From positions 1-58,040 of the forward strand of contig JBBQWW010000012.1 in the NCBI GenBank assembly GCA_038210245.1: 58,040 nucleotides of DNA. Reading direction: 5' to 3'. The notes beneath the pieces were generated by a model. That model searched no databases, had not been told where the DNA came from, and worked only from the letters and a program-made list of their open reading frames with translations. Below are positions 1-7,387 of the stretch, piece after piece. Position 1 is the stretch's first letter. Each line of letters opens with the position of its first letter. The stretch is from Bog-756 sp038210245. Its GTDB lineage: Bacteria > Actinomycetota > Acidimicrobiia > Acidimicrobiales > RAAP-2. Position numbers and translations under genes: made by a program.

Positions 1-369
1 GGATTCCTCCTGAAGGACGTCCCGCCCGCCGAGCTCATCGGTGCGATCCGCATCGTGGCCAACGGGGATGCGGTCGTCGCTCCTCGGGTCACCCGCCGAC
101 TACTTGACACCTTCGCCCATCAGCTCCCCGGTGTGGACGTGGACCCCCGGACCCAGTCCGATGAACTGGCCGAACTCACCGAACGGGAACGAGAAGTCCT
201 GGTGGCCGTGGCGGAAGGACTGTCCAACGCCGAGATCGCCGAGCGCCTGTTCGTCTCCGAGGCCACGGTCAAATCCCACGTGGGGCGCATCTTGAACAAG
301 TTGGGTCTGAGAGATCGGGTCCAGGCCGCAGTCTTCGCGTTTCAGACCGGCTTGGTTACACCTACGTAA
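1..369 (+). CDS. NarL/LuxR-family response regulator, C-terminal part (partial at window edge)
   Basis: The reading frame is open from base 1, so the gene begins outside the window and only about 122 residues are visible. The first residues (GFLLKD followed by PPAELIGAIRIVANGDAVV) are the typical end of a response-regulator receiver domain of the NarL/FixJ class. A LuxR-type helix-turn-helix follows, with the signatures LTEREREVLVAVAEGLSNAEIA and FVSEATVKSHVGRILNKLGL interrupted only by a short linker. Such proteins are cytoplasmic DNA-binding partners of sensor histidine kinases; the cognate kinase would lie to the left. The stop codon TAA at 367-369 sits exactly at the insertion point of the downstream IS element: its last base is the first base of the duplicated target, so the protein is not altered by the insertion. 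Confidence 0.93.
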   Translation, partial: GFLLKDVPPAELIGAIRIVANGDAVVAPRVTRRLLDTFAHQLPGVDVDPRTQSDELAELTEREREVLVAVAEGLSNAEIAERLFVSEATVKSHVGRILNKLGLRDRVQAAVFAFQTGLVTPT

Positions 370-376
370 ATCGCCT
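369..376. repeat. Target-site duplication, left copy (8 bp)
   Basis: AATCGCCT immediately left of the IS66 inverted repeat; an identical copy lies at 1894-1901. Removing the element and one copy restores the sequence ...CCTACGTAAATCGCCTACC..., in which the response-regulator stop codon is intact. Confidence 0.9.
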
Positions 377-1893
377 GTAACTGTTCAGGTCTCCTGAAGG
401 TCGCGTCCACCACCGGCGAGACCAACACGCGTACCGTGGGTAATTCCGACCGACGATTCCACTCCTGGCGCACCGACCTACGAGCAACTGGTCGCCCTGA
501 CCGGCGAGCAGCACGAGGTCATCTCGGCGCAGTCGCAAGAGATCGCCGCCCTCCGATCCGAGGTCGCTGACCTCCGAGAGCGTCTCGACCGGAATCCCCG
601 TAACTCCTCGATGCCGCCGTCGGCCGAAGGATTCACCAAGCCGCCGTCTCCCTCCCGGGCCGAACGTCGGGCCGCCAAGCGCAAGCAGGGCAAGCAGCCC
701 GGTGCCCCGGGAAAGCACCTGGCCCAGGTGGCCGAACCCGACGCCGTGGTTACCCACGTGCCAGATGCGTGTCGTGGCTGTGGCGGCGATCTGTCCGGTG
801 CCGAGGTGGTCGACACCGAGCGTCGCCAGGTCTTCGATCTCCCCGAGATCCGGCTCCTGGTCACCGAACACGTGGCGGAGCGTCGTCGGTGTGCCTGTGG
901 GTGCACGACCAAGGCGTCTTTCCCAAGAGCGGCGACCGCCCCCGCCGTCTATGGACCGGGCGTCCGCGCCCTGGCCGCCTACCTGGCCGTCCACCAGCAC
1001 CTGCCCTTCGACCGGATGGCCCAGCTGTTCTCCGATGTGCTCGGCCAGGAAATCTCGGTCGGGGCCCTGGCCCAGATGGTCACCGAGGCAGCCGGCGCTA
1101 CCGGTCCGTTCACCGAACGGGTGCAGGACCTGCTCACCGAAGCCGACGCCGTCCACTTCGACGAGACCGGTGCCCGGGTGGTCGGCAGTCTCCACTGGGT
1201 CCATTCGGCCTCGACGGCGTTCCTCACCCTGCTCACCTGCAACAAGAAGCGGGGACGGGTGGCCATGGACGCCATGGGGATCCTCGGTGCCATGTCCGGG
1301 GTGGCCATCCACGACGGCTGGAAGCCCTACCGCCACTACGACGTCGCCCACGGACTGTGCAACGCCCATCACCTGCGAGAGCTCATCGCCGTCGGCATCG
1401 GATTCGACCAGGGGTGGGCCAACGACATGTGCGAACTCTTGCGTGAATCGAAGCGATCCGTCGACGGTGCACGAGCGACGGGATCAACCCGCCTCGATGC
1501 CGGAGCGCTGCACTCGATCCGCATCCGCTACGGGATGCTCTTGGCCAAGGGATTCGCCGCCAACCCCGAGCCCGAAGTCGGCAAGCGGTTGGGCTACGAC
1601 AAGAAGGCCTACAACCTGCTGGTCCGACTCGATCGACACCGGGCCGACGTCCTCCGGTTCACCACCGACTTCACCGTGCCCTTCGACAACAACCAGGCCG
1701 AGCGGGACATCCGGATGGTGAAGCTGCAACAGAAGATCTCCGGATCGTGGCGCACCCTTGAAGGCGCCCAGAACTTCTGCGCCATCCGCAGCTACATCTC
1801 GACGCTCCGCAAGCAGGACCACAACGCCCTGGCCGGTCTACGGATGTTGTTCGAAGGTCAGGCCTGGCTGCCCGTGACGACCTGAACAGTTAC
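377..1893 (+). mobile_element. Complete IS66-family insertion sequence (single-transposase type)
   Basis: The element is bounded by a perfect 15-bp inverted repeat: GTAACTGTTCAGGTC at 377-391 and its reverse complement GACCTGAACAGTTAC at 1879-1893. It is flanked by a perfect 8-bp direct repeat AATCGCCT at 369-376 and 1894-1901. Ends starting with GTAA and 8-bp duplications are characteristic of IS66. The 1517-bp element has room for only one gene, so it resembles the simpler IS66 subgroup that lacks tnpA and tnpB. Perfect repeats on both levels suggest recent insertion. Confidence 0.93.
611..1885 (+). CDS. IS66-family transposase (TnpC-like)
   Basis: DDE transposase of the IS66 element, 424 residues from the first ATG. 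A zinc-finger-like segment (C54-x2-C57 and C94/C96) follows a basic, Gly/Pro-rich linker (KRKQGKQPGAPGKHL). Probable DDE residues are D184 (HFDETG), D235 (IHDGWKPY) and E364 (NNQAERDIRM), all in recognisable IS66 contexts. The stop codon lies inside the right inverted repeat. The start is uncertain: the frame is open upstream to 398, and 443-610 encodes the usual leucine-zipper-like N-terminus of the family (YEQLVAL, AALRSEVADLRERL, NPRNSS). That stretch contains no in-frame ATG, GTG or TTG; ATT at 443 or CTG at 488 are the only near-cognate codons. The functional protein is therefore probably about 480 residues. Confidence 0.93.
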   Translation: MPPSAEGFTKPPSPSRAERRAAKRKQGKQPGAPGKHLAQVAEPDAVVTHVPDACRGCGGDLSGAEVVDTERRQVFDLPEIRLLVTEHVAERRRCACGCTTKASFPRAATAPAVYGPGVRALAAYLAVHQHLPFDRMAQLFSDVLGQEISVGALAQMVTEAAGATGPFTERVQDLLTEADAVHFDETGARVVGSLHWVHSASTAFLTLLTCNKKRGRVAMDAMGILGAMSGVAIHDGWKPYRHYDVAHGLCNAHHLRELIAVGIGFDQGWANDMCELLRESKRSVDGARATGSTRLDAGALHSIRIRYGMLLAKGFAANPEPEVGKRLGYDKKAYNLLVRLDRHRADVLRFTTDFTVPFDNNQAERDIRMVKLQQKISGSWRTLEGAQNFCAIRSYISTLRKQDHNALAGLRMLFEGQAWLPVTT

Positions 1894-1901
1894 AATCGCC
1901 T
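1894..1901. repeat. Target-site duplication, right copy (8 bp)
   Basis: AATCGCCT directly after the right inverted repeat of the IS66 element, identical to 369-376. Confidence 0.9.
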
Positions 1902-2110
1902 ACCTCAAATTCATCCAAAAGGCGGAGGCCAATCATCCCTCTGGGCGATGCGATGGAACGGCAATTTACGTACCCTGGACTGCAGTGAACAGCACCTACG
2001 GCGCGCTCGGGCGTCCGATCGATCCGATGCCCTGGGTGGCCGGTCACCGTCATGCCGCCTCCATCGCACGGAGGCTCGTCCATCGATGTTCTGATCGCGA
2101 GGAGTCCTAG

Positions 2111-2722
2111 GTGGAGCACTTTCTGGAGACATGGGGCTACGTCGCCGTGTTCGCACTCAGCTTCATCTCATCGATGGGCCTTCCCGTTGGCGCCGAAGTG
2201 GCCATCATCTACGGCGGCGTGCTGGCCAGCGGCCAGGTCGCCAATGAACCCCACCATCTCAACCTGATCGCGGTGATCCTGGTGGCCACACTGGCCGAAG
2301 TGCTCGGGTCCCTGGTCGGGTACCTCATCGGCTACTTCGGCGGTCGGCCTTTGGTCGATCAGGTGGGGAAGTACGTCCTCCTCACCCGCAAGGACCTCGA
2401 CCGAGCGGAGGCGTGGTTCGCCCGACGGGGCGAGCCGGTGGTGCTCTTCGGCCGATTCATTCCGCTCCTCCGGTCGTTCGTGTCGTTCGCCGCCGGGTTG
2501 GGCGAGATGGCCATGGCCAAGTTCATTGTCTTCACCGTCATCGGGTGTGCGATCTGGTGCACGGTCCTCACCAGCGTGGGCTACGGGCTCGGGAGCAGCT
2601 ACCACCGCGTGCTCAAGGCCTTCAGCTATGCAGGCTACGTAGCGGCCGTCCTGGTGGTGATCGCGGTCGTCGTCCTGTTCATCCACCGCCTCCGGGTGGT
2701 GCGCTCGGAACGGGCCAGTTGA
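2111..2722 (+). CDS. DedA/VTT-domain integral membrane protein
   Basis: Predicted 203-residue cytoplasmic-membrane protein. It starts at GTG 2111, preceded by GAGGAG about six bases upstream. The signature GRFIPLLRSFVSFAAGLGEM matches the conserved R-F-x-P-x-x-R...AG motif of the DedA (SNARE-associated/VTT) family, and hydrophobic segments occur at about residues 9-30, 50-75, 140-165 and 175-195. Length is normal for the family. DedA proteins act in membrane homeostasis and lipid-carrier flipping; the substrate here cannot be read from sequence. The next gene starts at TTG 2719 in a TTGA overlap with this stop codon, suggesting translational coupling. Confidence 0.92.
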   Translation: MEHFLETWGYVAVFALSFISSMGLPVGAEVAIIYGGVLASGQVANEPHHLNLIAVILVATLAEVLGSLVGYLIGYFGGRPLVDQVGKYVLLTRKDLDRAEAWFARRGEPVVLFGRFIPLLRSFVSFAAGLGEMAMAKFIVFTVIGCAIWCTVLTSVGYGLGSSYHRVLKAFSYAGYVAAVLVVIAVVVLFIHRLRVVRSERAS

Positions 2723-3921
2723 GTCAGCCGGCCCACCGGGTGGTCGCCCGAGGAGGCACTCGACCGGTCAAGGCACCGAACTTCCGACGGCGACGGATCG
2801 TCGCCGGTCTGCTCGGCGTGTTCCTGATCATGGTGATCGTGGTCGGTCCTTCGCTCGGCAGCGCCCTCACCAACCAGGCCCTCGGCGCATCGGTGGGTGC
2901 CCGGTTCGCCGAGTGGACCCGGACCCATGGCGGGAACGGCATCGTCAACTGGGTCGAGAACGTCTGGTACTCCCATCATCAGCCCAAGGTGGGAGGCGCT
3001 CCTCCGGCCGGGGCGCTCAAGGTTCCGAGTAGGGGCGTACCCCAGTCGTACTCTGCCGTTCCCCACCTCGCTGCACCTTCCCCGGTAGTCCCACTCGCTT
3101 CTCCGGGCCTCGCCGGTGAAGGCCAATGGACGCCGGTTGGTCGTACCGTCGACGGACGGGCTGCTGTGTATGAGACCCGGCTTCGGCCCGACCCCGTCCA
3201 CACCAGCCTGGTGGTCGGAATCGCCTGGATGGACACCAAGCTGCTCCGAGCCCGTCTGTACTCGGGAAGCTTCATCCCTGGAGGAGGACCGTTCACCTAT
3301 TCGGCCCCGGTGTCGCCGACTTCGGCGAACTCACTGGTGGCCGGATTCAACGCCGGCTTTCAGATGCCTGCCGCCAACGGCGGGTACTACACAGACGGCA
3401 AGACGGTGCTCCCGCTGCGAAAGGGAGCAGCATCGGTGATCATTCGGAAGGACGGGTCGATCACCGTCGGTCAATGGGGACGGGACGCCACCATGTCCTC
3501 GGATATCGCGTCGGTGCGGCAGAATCTCGACCTGCTGGTCGACGGAGGAAGGGCAGTTCCCGCTCTCAATCCTGCCGACACCACACGCTGGGGCGCCACC
3601 CTCGGCAATCAGGTCTATGTGTGGCGCTCCGGTCTGGGGGTCACCTCCAGCGGCGCCGTTGTCTACGTCGGAGGGCCGGGACTCAACATCACCACACTCG
3701 CTGATCTCTTGGTCCGGGCAGGAGTAGTCCGGGGTATGGAGCTCGACATCAACACTGACTGGGTTCACCTCGCCACGTACGCCCCAACACCAGGCAGCCC
3801 AGCGGCACCCGGCAATGGGACCGACCTCCTGCCGACCATGGTCGGCACACCGGCCCGGTACTTCACCACGTGGTGGTCACGAGACTTCTTCACCATGTCG
3901 GCCATCTCGACGTCTGCCTGA
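2719..3921 (+). CDS. Membrane-anchored phosphodiester glycosidase (NAGPA-like) domain protein
   Basis: About 400 residues. TTG at 2719 overlaps the dedA stop (TTGA); GTG 2740 is an in-frame alternative. A basic stretch (NFRRRRIVAG) leads into one hydrophobic segment (LLGVFLIMVIVVGPSLGSAL), so a signal anchor is likely, followed by an extracytoplasmic domain. The C-terminal 250 residues carry GFNAGFQMPAANGGYYTDG, a Gly-rich region with RKDGSITVGQWGRD, and AGVVRGMELDINTDWV, which resemble the phosphodiester N-acetylglucosaminidase (NAGPA, former DUF2233) fold. Enzymes of that group cleave sugar phosphodiesters. The substrate here is unknown; association with DedA hints at an envelope or lipid-linked glycan role (inference). 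Confidence 0.72.
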   Translation: MSQPAHRVVARGGTRPVKAPNFRRRRIVAGLLGVFLIMVIVVGPSLGSALTNQALGASVGARFAEWTRTHGGNGIVNWVENVWYSHHQPKVGGAPPAGALKVPSRGVPQSYSAVPHLAAPSPVVPLASPGLAGEGQWTPVGRTVDGRAAVYETRLRPDPVHTSLVVGIAWMDTKLLRARLYSGSFIPGGGPFTYSAPVSPTSANSLVAGFNAGFQMPAANGGYYTDGKTVLPLRKGAASVIIRKDGSITVGQWGRDATMSSDIASVRQNLDLLVDGGRAVPALNPADTTRWGATLGNQVYVWRSGLGVTSSGAVVYVGGPGLNITTLADLLVRAGVVRGMELDINTDWVHLATYAPTPGSPAAPGNGTDLLPTMVGTPARYFTTWWSRDFFTMSAISTSA

Positions 3922-4102
3922 CCTGTCGTCTGCGTGTCGGTAGACGTCGATTCGTACGTGACAGGAGTGACCGACCTGACCTCGAAAGCGCATGGACTCG
4001 CCTCCATCCCCACTTGGCATTTCCTTACTGAATCGGTGAACGAGTTCTAATGCTGGCTACGGCATCGAATAGGTGCGACTTACCCGCAACGGCGGTTGCC
4101 TC

Positions 4103-4145
4103 TTAGCCATAATCCGAGCCATAAAGTCAGGGGAATTATGGCTAA
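4103..4145. repeat. AT-rich 11-bp perfect inverted repeat with repeated AGCCATAA motif
   Basis: TTAGCCATAAT at 4103-4113 is the exact reverse complement of ATTATGGCTAA at 4135-4145, with a 21-base loop. The core AGCCATAA occurs again in direct orientation at 4118-4125 inside the loop. It lies in a conspicuously AT-richer stretch (about 4010-4200) of an otherwise gene-free spacer (3922-4344), some 85 bases before a tRNA-Ser fragment. It lacks a T-tract, so it is not an ordinary terminator. Repressor operator, integrase arm sites or a remnant transposon end are possible readings. Confidence 0.6.
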
Positions 4146-4229
4146 CTGGAGTGTACGCTCCGGATTTGTTACCCAAATAAGACCAGTTCAGCACCACTAA
4201 ACGTCACTCGCTGGACCCCCAGGGTCGCA

Positions 4230-4282
4230 CTTGAAAAGCCGTGAGGGGAAACCCTCCGTGGGTTCGAATCCCACTCCCTTTG
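4230..4282 (+). tRNA. 3' fragment of tRNA-Ser (TGA anticodon), 5' half missing
   Basis: From the anticodon loop (CTTGAAA at 4230-4236, anticodon TGA) the sequence follows a class II tRNA: a long variable arm with a perfect GAGGG/CCCTC stem (4243-4247 and 4252-4256, GAAA loop), a perfect T-arm GTGGG-TTCGAAT-CCCAC (4258-4274), and a 7-base acceptor strand TCCCTTT. Upstream there is no matching D-arm, no anticodon-stem partner for AGCCG and no AAAGGGA acceptor strand. The gene is therefore a fragment and not functional. Breaks in the anticodon loop are typical of tRNA attachment sites used by integrases, so this may be an att scar. A long reading frame runs through it, but the GH2 protein starts downstream. 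Confidence 0.72.
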
Positions 4283-4344
4283 CTGGTCAGAGGCGGGTCT
4301 GCGAAGATCTCCGCTCGAGACGGAAGCGGAAGGGGGGACACCAC

Positions 4345-7230
4345 GTGATGCGCACGAGGAACGCGCTGGTGGCCGTGGCGGCGGGCCTCATCGTCGGGGC
4401 GGCGGCGCTCCTGGTGGTCGACCCAGGGTCCGGTGCCGCCGAGCCGACGGTGACGGCTGCCTCTGACCTCTCCCACGGGGTAGCCGACACCTCGGGGCAA
4501 TCGACGACGTCGACGCTCGGCTTGCCCGGGTGGGAGGTCCTGAGCAGCGCCAAGGTCAGGCAGGCAAAGGCCACGATCTCGTCTCCGGCCTTTCGGCCGG
4601 CCGGATGGCTACGCGTCACGCCCGATGATGCGGGCGCGCCGGGCACGGAGATCAACGCACTGCTCAAGAACGGTACCTGTCCCCGGGTGGAGTACGGCGA
4701 GAACATGCGACGATGCTTCGGATATGTCCCCTTCATCACTGGGAAGACCACACCCGAGTTCGCCTCGCCCTGGTGGTACCGAACCGACTTCAGGGCCAAT
4801 CTCCACACGGGGCAGGACGGGCGGATCGTCGTCAACGGCGTCGTCGGCTCGGCCGATCTGTGGGTCAACGGAACCGAGGCCGCCACCCATGCCACGCTCA
4901 CCGGCGACTACACCCGGACGACAGTCGATGTCAGCCGGCTGCTCAGACCAGGCCTCAACGCCCTGGCTCTCGAGGTCTACCCCAATGACCCCCTGACGAC
5001 CTACTCACTCGACGATGTCGACTGGAACCAGGTGCCCCCGGACAACAACACCGGGATCCAGTTTCCCGTGCAGCTGGACATCTCCAGAGGGCTGCAACTG
5101 TCCGACCTGCACGTCCTCCAGGACAACAGCCCGAACCTCAGCCGTTCGGCGTTGACCGTGGTCGGCCAGGTGACCAACTCGACCGGGGTGGGACAGGCCG
5201 GGACGGTGACGGCCGAGGTGACCGGACCATCGGGGCACCACCACTTGACCCGTGTCGGTCAGCACGTAAGCGTCCCGGCCCACTCCACGTCGACCGTCAC
5301 CTTCTCTCCCACCGTCTATCCCAACCTGGTCGTGGTGCACCCCCACGTGTGGTGGCCGTACCAGATGGGAGGCCAACCGCTGTATGCGGTGACCGCCGAG
5401 CTCACGGTGGGCCACACGTTCGCCGGCTCGTCCCACGAGACCTTCGGAATCCGTACCATCACCTCCACGCTGGTCGGGGCCTCATCGTTGGCACCGGAAG
5501 GGGTACGGCGATTCAGCATCAACGGCGTACCCATCACCATCCGGGGGGCGGCCTTCGGGCCCGACATGTTCCTCCACTACTCGAGCCGGGACATTGCCAA
5601 TCAGATCGGGCTCATGAAGGGTCTGGGCCTCGACACCATTCGCCTCGAGGGGCACCACATGCCCGATGGCTTCTACGACCAGATGGACCGGGCCGGGATC
5701 ATGATCGATGAGGGGTTCCAATGCTGTGACAGCTGGGCGCCGAGTTCGGACGCGGCCCTCACGGCCCAGGATCTCACCATCCTCTACCAGTCGGCCCTCC
5801 GCCTGGCCGAAGATGTCCGCAACCACCCCAGCGTGATCAACTACTCATGGAGCGACAACGCTCCCACTTCCCGTCAAGAAGCCGTTTCCCTCTTGGCCTT
5901 CACTCAGGCCGGTCTCCAGGTCCCGGTCATCTCGTCGGCGGAGTACAACGCCAGCCCGCAGTTGGGTATCTCGGGGGAGAAGGAGGGGCCGTATGACTGG
6001 GTACCGCCCTCCTACTGGTATGACACAACCCACTCCAGCACCACCCCGGCCTACGAGGACCCCACACTGACCATGGTGGGAGGATCGTGGGGCTTCGACA
6101 GCGAGCAGAGTGCGGGTTACACGGTACCGACGATGGACTCGATCGACCGGTTCCTCACGCCCGCTGACAAGTCGGCTCTGTGGAGGGACCCCAACTACAA
6201 CCAGTACCACTCGGACTTCGTGCCCATCGACACCGGCAACTTCTACGGGACCATGGCCACCTACGACGCGGCCCTCGAACGCCGTTACGGCCCCTGGAAC
6301 AATCTTTCCAACTATGTAGAGAAGGCACAGGTACAGGACTACGAGGTGGCTCGTTCCCAGTTTGAGGCGTTCATCGACCACTCGGCGAACACCCCGACAC
6401 CGGCCACCGGCACCATCTACTGGATGGGGAACCGGGGATTTCCCACCCTGTTCTGGGATCTGTACAACTCGGACTACGACGAATCCGGCACCTACTTCGG
6501 CGCCGCCGAGGCCAATCGAACGGCCCATGTCCTCTACGCGTACGACACCGGAGCGGTGACGGTCGACAACCTTTCCAGAGCCCCCCTGTCCGGTCTGACC
6601 GTTGAGGCCCGTGTGTACGACCTGGCCGGGCACGTGCTCGACGACCGCACGTCACCGACACTGTCCCTGGCCAGTCAGCAAGTCCGAACTCGGGTGCTCA
6701 CACCTTCGACCCCACCCGCCACGACCCCGCCGGAAGCAGCCCGAACCTACTTCATCGAGCTCATCCTGCGGAAGGACGGTCGCCCCGCCGACCGCAACGT
6801 CTACTGGCTCTCCACCCAGGCTGACGTCGTGAACTGGGCCCAGACCGTCGGGAATCCCCGGGCCACCATGACCACCTCCATGAACCTCACCGGCCTCTCC
6901 TCACTACCGCGGGCCTCAATCAAGGTGACGGCAGGGAGCCACCATCTCAGCCATCACCGGGAGACCACGGCGGTGACCGTTTCCAACCCATCGAAGGCCA
7001 TGGCCTTCTTCCTGCGAGCCGATGTACGTCGGGCCAGTCTGCCGGGACGACCGGACTCCGGGGACAACGAGGTACTGCCCATCGTGTGGGACGCCAACGA
7101 CATCACCCTCTGGCCGGGAGAGTCCGAGACGATGACCGCCACCTACGACAGTGCCCTACTCCGGGGGGAGCACGCCGTTGTTACCGTCACGGGGTGGAAC
7201 ATCCCCCCGACGACGGTGGCCCCGAGCTGA
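4345..7230 (+). CDS. Secreted glycoside hydrolase family 2 protein, exo-beta-glucosaminidase-like
   Basis: 961 residues from GTG 4345 (ATG 4348 is equally possible), preceded by AGGGGGGA at a good spacing. The frame is open further upstream through the tRNA fragment, but that part looks non-coding. A signal peptide (RTRNALVAVAAGLIVGAAALL) precedes a GH2 sugar-binding jelly-roll (WYRTDFRANL, ADLWVNGTEAA), an Ig-like domain ending VWWPYQMGGQPLY, and a TIM barrel beginning FSINGVPITIRGAAFGPDMF. In exo-beta-D-glucosaminidases (CsxA type) the acid/base is an Asp; D504 in NYSWSDNAPT and E587 in GFDSEQSAG fit acid/base and nucleophile by context and spacing. It likely trims chitosan-like or other beta-linked oligosaccharides outside the cell. 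Exact specificity is inference. Confidence 0.85.
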   Translation: MMRTRNALVAVAAGLIVGAAALLVVDPGSGAAEPTVTAASDLSHGVADTSGQSTTSTLGLPGWEVLSSAKVRQAKATISSPAFRPAGWLRVTPDDAGAPGTEINALLKNGTCPRVEYGENMRRCFGYVPFITGKTTPEFASPWWYRTDFRANLHTGQDGRIVVNGVVGSADLWVNGTEAATHATLTGDYTRTTVDVSRLLRPGLNALALEVYPNDPLTTYSLDDVDWNQVPPDNNTGIQFPVQLDISRGLQLSDLHVLQDNSPNLSRSALTVVGQVTNSTGVGQAGTVTAEVTGPSGHHHLTRVGQHVSVPAHSTSTVTFSPTVYPNLVVVHPHVWWPYQMGGQPLYAVTAELTVGHTFAGSSHETFGIRTITSTLVGASSLAPEGVRRFSINGVPITIRGAAFGPDMFLHYSSRDIANQIGLMKGLGLDTIRLEGHHMPDGFYDQMDRAGIMIDEGFQCCDSWAPSSDAALTAQDLTILYQSALRLAEDVRNHPSVINYSWSDNAPTSRQEAVSLLAFTQAGLQVPVISSAEYNASPQLGISGEKEGPYDWVPPSYWYDTTHSSTTPAYEDPTLTMVGGSWGFDSEQSAGYTVPTMDSIDRFLTPADKSALWRDPNYNQYHSDFVPIDTGNFYGTMATYDAALERRYGPWNNLSNYVEKAQVQDYEVARSQFEAFIDHSANTPTPATGTIYWMGNRGFPTLFWDLYNSDYDESGTYFGAAEANRTAHVLYAYDTGAVTVDNLSRAPLSGLTVEARVYDLAGHVLDDRTSPTLSLASQQVRTRVLTPSTPPATTPPEAARTYFIELILRKDGRPADRNVYWLSTQADVVNWAQTVGNPRATMTTSMNLTGLSSLPRASIKVTAGSHHLSHHRETTAVTVSNPSKAMAFFLRADVRRASLPGRPDSGDNEVLPIVWDANDITLWPGESETMTATYDSALLRGEHAVVTVTGWNIPPTTVAPS

Positions 7231-7336
7231 CGGGCAATGCTCGGGCCTGGCTAGGACATGCCGCCGGCACCCACGCCGCCGTCCAGGTGGCCCCGAGCCC
7301 ATCCCTGCGACCGGCTGTATGACTCCATGTCCGACC

Positions 7337-7365
7337 GGCCCGCCCTTCACCTGATGGGGTGGGCC
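7337..7365. terminator. Hairpin between convergent genes, candidate bidirectional terminator
   Basis: GGCCCGCCC (7337-7345) can pair over all nine positions, one as G-U, with GGGTGGGCC (7357-7365) across an 11-base loop. It lies in the 157-bp gap between the GH2 gene and the oppositely oriented esterase gene. There is no T-tract, so intrinsic termination is not certain. Confidence 0.45.
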
Positions 7366-7387
7366 CGATCCATGACCGGTCGGAGGG

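Noticed and set aside
362..1372. Minus-strand frame opposite the IS66 transposase
   Set aside because: Antisense shadow of a well-supported transposase, with no family motif.
4231..4344. N-terminal extension of the GH2 protein starting at TTG 4231
   Set aside because: The extension translates the tRNA-Ser fragment; a ribosome site and signal peptide support GTG 4345 or ATG 4348.
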